Assembly (NCBI RefSeq): GCF_014651075.1
Contig: NZ_BMWE01000004.1
Coordinates: 124,001-188,000 of the forward strand
DNA from: Streptomyces djakartensis
GTDB lineage: Bacteria > Actinomycetota > Actinomycetes > Streptomycetales > Streptomycetaceae
Direction of reading: 5' to 3'
DNA length: 64,000 nt
A program made the translations under genes and the position numbers. This document shows, one piece after another, positions 61,475-64,000 of this stretch (position 1 is its first letter; each line of letters begins with the position of its first letter). Under the pieces are notes generated by a model that had not been told where the DNA came from, did no database searches, and was given only the letters and a program-made list of their open reading frames with translations.

Positions 61475-62781
61475 TCGTCGAGGGTAGACACGAGTTTACT
61501 CAACTCCGGGTGCTCGACTCGCTCATGCGCGAGGTCGCTGCCGGCACGCACATGCTCACGGCGCACCTGCCCCGTGGCATCTATCGTGTAGAAGCGCGAG
61601 TGCCCGGTGCAGTTGACGAACGTCTGGTCACCCTCCCGTCATCTGGGTGGATTCACCTTAAGGATCTAGCGCCGATCTTGGACTCGCCGGTTCCCCTGCA
61701 TGATGTGCGTACGCACCGTGCGATCCACGAGGCCGCCGCGGTCCACGAGAGTCGAAAGGTTCACCTGGACTGGGGGACAAACAGCTCTGGACAGCTTTTC
61801 ATCTTCGTCCGAACCGACGGATCTCCTCGTAGTCTGCCACCGGTCCTCACTGTTGAGACCCTGGACCGCGAACCCATTGCCAGCGTTGCCGAGGACGGCG
61901 TCGGTGACCTAGGGATGGGATTCTATGCGCTCTCTGTCGCGCTACCGCCAGGCACTTACTTGCTTACCCATCAAGTGTCAGATCTAGGTTTGCGTGGCCA
62001 GGCAGTCTTTGTTGAGGAAGGCTGGCAGACACAGCTCTTCGTGCCCTGGGGTGCAGAGGGAGGCGCTTCTGATTTTCCTGGCGGCGAAGCTGAACTCGAG
62101 CGGAGTCTTTTCACTATGGTGCCGCGTGCGGCAGGGTTTTCTCCGAAAGCGGCGTGGCAATACACTCATGTCGAAGCAGCACTTGACGGACTGGCCGAGG
62201 GGCGGATCATTCTCTCTCGAAAGGATGAGCGTGCTCTCCGGAATGGCAAATTCGATAACCCAATCCTCGCCCTAATTGGCGCCTACGGTCTTGCCTTTGG
62301 GTTTGTGAACTACTATAAGTGTGAAATCGGGGACGAAGATCGGGCGGAATGGTCGTCTGTCATTGCTAATCGGATTTTGCAGCTAATTCCTCATAGCCCA
62401 GATGCTCACCTTGTTCGTCACCTGCTATGCGGTCCCGGATCACTGCCTGAGTTCGACCAAATGGGTGGTGTAGGAACCCCTGCTGCACCAGCATTGACAG
62501 CCTTCGGAGAGCCGCCCATTTTTGCTGATGGAATAGAGGCCCTAATTGGGCGGGCCGTGACGGACGAGCGGATTATTCCAGCAGGCAGTTGGAACGCCAG
62601 AATGGCCTCCGTGCGGACTAGCGGAAGTGTTTATAGCCGCTGGGACCTTGACATAGACCCGCGCCAGCAAATTCGAGATGTGCTCGCCGCGGCTCACGCT
62701 GTTGGTATTCTTGACTCCGCAGCCCTTTCCGCCCATAGCGGGCTCCCCTTGTCCTTGGTCCAAGAGGCTGGCGTCACATAG
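61462..62781 (+). CDS. Unknown protein with two putative beta domains, third gene of the caspase operon
   Basis: 439 residues; starts 13 bases before the caspase stop. Two segments (LTAHLPRGIYRVEARVPGAVDERLV region and YALSVALPPGTYLLTHQVSD) share the 'G-x-Y-x-hydrophobic' beta pattern that also occurs at the caspase C-terminus. Residues about 225-330 are a helical region with NPILALIGAYGLAFGFVNYY. The C-terminal part ends in VRTSGSVYSRWDLDIDPRQQIRDV, a mixed segment. I do not recognise the family. It may present the caspase to its trigger or be its substrate. Confidence 0.7.
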   Translation: MPRLIVEGRHEFTQLRVLDSLMREVAAGTHMLTAHLPRGIYRVEARVPGAVDERLVTLPSSGWIHLKDLAPILDSPVPLHDVRTHRAIHEAAAVHESRKVHLDWGTNSSGQLFIFVRTDGSPRSLPPVLTVETLDREPIASVAEDGVGDLGMGFYALSVALPPGTYLLTHQVSDLGLRGQAVFVEEGWQTQLFVPWGAEGGASDFPGGEAELERSLFTMVPRAAGFSPKAAWQYTHVEAALDGLAEGRIILSRKDERALRNGKFDNPILALIGAYGLAFGFVNYYKCEIGDEDRAEWSSVIANRILQLIPHSPDAHLVRHLLCGPGSLPEFDQMGGVGTPAAPALTAFGEPPIFADGIEALIGRAVTDERIIPAGSWNARMASVRTSGSVYSRWDLDIDPRQQIRDVLAAAHAVGILDSAALSAHSGLPLSLVQEAGVT

Positions 62782-62924
62782 CTGCCTCAGCCGGAAACCG
62801 GCTCACCTGTAGCGGCACCGAAGTAGTCGCAAGCCAGCTCGCTGACGATGGCTCCCAGGAGTGATCTGCGTTCAATTATTCCCCCGTTATCAGCCTGGTG
62901 TACTGGCTCACTGAAGGTTCACAA

Positions 62925-63758
62925 CTACTCCAGGGCGAAGCCGCCATTTATGTACCATGAGCTGTCAGCCAGTGCCTGGTACATGGCAGCCCGCCACAGG
63001 TTCGGATCTTCCTCGGCTAAGCCTGCGGCTTCGTCTCGCAGATAATCGCCCACCACCGACGGAGCCTTGCGCTTCAGGACGTACCGAAGACTGCTCATCT
63101 CTCGAGCTGCCTGCGATCCGTACAGCGACGCGAGTTCGAACGTGCGGAAGTGCCCGTGAACCCGTGCCGTTAGAACGGTGTCCCACGCCGACGGCGGATT
63201 CACATAAAACTCGACGGCTGCAGGGGCCACTTCGTGGACACGGGCGAAGAGCCACTTTTCTTTACCGACGTCGTCGAAGTAGGGGTGAAGCGTCTGCTCA
63301 ACGGCACTCGTCGGAACGGTCTCGCCCTTCACCGTGTTGCAGCTACGGCACGCGGGAACCAGGTTGAACGGCACAACGGACAGCAGCGGATACGCCGTCT
63401 TCGGCAACTGATGGTCGAGGGTCTCTACATCCCGATGACCGCACAGGGGGCAACGCCCCAGGGGCGCGGCGGCCTTCAGCTTGTCGTACTCGTCCCTACC
63501 TGGATTGCCCTTTCGGGACATACGCTGCGTGTAGTTCTTCTTCAGCTCGGCTCTATCGGTCTTGTCGGCGGGCTTGGCCCTGAGGTCAGCCAGCGTGTGC
63601 AGGGTTGCCGCCGCGGCTGCGGTTTCAAAGCGGTCAGCGGCGTTGACCACCTCTTCTTCCAGGGCCATCAGCCGTGTCATGGCCTTCGGCCGGGACTTGC
63701 TTATGCAAGTCAGGTAGACCGTGCGGGCCGAGAGGGCAGGGACTGGCAGAGTCCACAT
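62925..63758 (-). CDS. HNH endonuclease, PtuB-like
   Basis: 277 residues. CPLCGHRDVETLDHQLPKTAYP and NLVPACRSCNTVKGE form a zinc-ribbon HNH motif (Cx2C ... DH ... CxxC ... K) of the kind found in PtuB of the Septu defence system and in related retron effectors. Residues about 30-85 are helical (ALEEEVVNAADRFETAAAAATL). It overlaps its upstream gene (ATGA), as PtuB does with PtuA. Cleavage of DNA is inferred from the family. Confidence 0.75.
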   Translation of the reverse strand: MWTLPVPALSARTVYLTCISKSRPKAMTRLMALEEEVVNAADRFETAAAAATLHTLADLRAKPADKTDRAELKKNYTQRMSRKGNPGRDEYDKLKAAAPLGRCPLCGHRDVETLDHQLPKTAYPLLSVVPFNLVPACRSCNTVKGETVPTSAVEQTLHPYFDDVGKEKWLFARVHEVAPAAVEFYVNPPSAWDTVLTARVHGHFRTFELASLYGSQAAREMSSLRYVLKRKAPSVVGDYLRDEAAGLAEEDPNLWRAAMYQALADSSWYINGGFALE

Positions 63759-64000
63759 CAGGTCCGGCCCTCCCAGTTCACGGGTCCGTCTGAGTCTCGG
63801 ACAGCGATGAGGGATCGGACGATAGCCTTGGCCTCGCCTCCGAGCTTGCCGTCGAACCGTCCGAGGACATGCTCGTACGAGAGGCCCTGGCGTACCGCGG
63901 CCTTCAGGTCACGGTGGAATCCGGAGTCGGTTACCTCTAGCCCAAAGACCTCGTGAGTGAGGACGCCGACGTTCTCACCGAAAGTCTCGATGGCGGGGCG
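63758..64000 (-). CDS. C-terminal end of the gene upstream of the HNH endonuclease (partial)
   Basis: Only the last about 80 residues are in the window: ETFGENVGVLTHEVFGLEVT, then HRDLKAAVRQGLSYEHVLGR and EAKAIVRSLIAVRDSDG before the stop. This resembles the helical tail that follows the ATPase core of AAA-type partners such as PtuA, but no nucleotide-binding motif is visible in this part. The stop overlaps the HNH start by ATGA. Confidence 0.45.
   Translation of the reverse strand, partial: RPAIETFGENVGVLTHEVFGLEVTDSGFHRDLKAAVRQGLSYEHVLGRFDGKLGGEAKAIVRSLIAVRDSDGPVNWEGRT

Larger units (their letters stand above)
47264..64000. mobile_element. Integrated accessory element adjacent to the CAT tRNA (continues beyond the window)
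   Basis: Everything right of the tRNA is accessory in character: integrase and xis-like gene at the tRNA-proximal end, recombinase remnant, XRE regulator, ParB-like genes, methyltransferase-like genes, and defence-like genes of lower GC. No second copy of the tRNA 3' end is seen before 64000, so the other end must lie outside. No replication or conjugation gene is recognised in the visible part; whether it is an ICE, a prophage remnant or a satellite is open. Confidence 0.7.

Overview
The window looks like chromosomal DNA of a Streptomyces or a close relative. GC is very high, starts are often GTG, neighbouring genes overlap by ATGA or GTGA, there is a sigma factor of the HrdA type, and several intergenic regions share copies of one GC-rich palindromic repeat. 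From memory, the order ppdK, nirBD, nasA, dgt, dnaG, hrdA, paired ABC exporters, FGGY kinase resembles the core chromosome of S. coelicolor. All functions below come from motifs and context, not from a database search.

Layout. 1-4.4 kb holds a two-gene glycosidase operon (the first gene of the window is cut by its edge) and a divergent ROK repressor. 4.4-7.6 kb is ppdK behind a long structured leader. 7.7-17.5 kb holds a Nudix hydrolase, an Excalibur-domain protein, a PhoX-like phosphatase, a two-component system, a beta-carbonic anhydrase coupled to a SulP transporter, a peptidoglycan-binding protein and a broken SDR gene. 17.5-34.7 kb is the nitrogen and redox section: nirD, nirB and a NirB-like flavoprotein in one overlapping operon, nasA, and a CbiX-type chelatase that could make siroheme for NirB. 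GlnR-like boxes lie at exactly the same distance upstream of the nir operon and of nasA. Among these genes are small regulator/enzyme pairs (MarR with SnoaL, HxlR with an imine-reductase-like enzyme), a putative SoxR-controlled FMN reductase, an M4 metalloprotease, a tRNA-like sequence and two gene remnants. 34.7-46.7 kb is housekeeping: dgt, an FAD reductase, dnaG, hrdA, a heterodimeric ABC exporter, an FGGY kinase and a YtxH-like protein.

From 46.8 kb there are two tandem tRNA-Asn genes and a CAT-anticodon tRNA. Directly behind the last tRNA an accessory element begins and runs past the right edge. It carries a tyrosine integrase and an excisionase-like protein, the DNA-binding half of a large serine recombinase without its catalytic domain, an XRE regulator with a membrane partner, a ParB-family protein, a chain of small genes with an adenine-methylase-like enzyme, two further ParB-fold proteins (one fused to a methyltransferase), and a lower-GC block at its right end. 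That block holds a tightly coupled three-gene operon (alpha/beta hydrolase, caspase-like protease, and a protein with putative beta domains) next to a PtuB-like HNH endonuclease and the end of its upstream partner. The hydrolase-caspase operon is the best candidate here for a poorly described, possibly anti-phage or cell-suicide, system.
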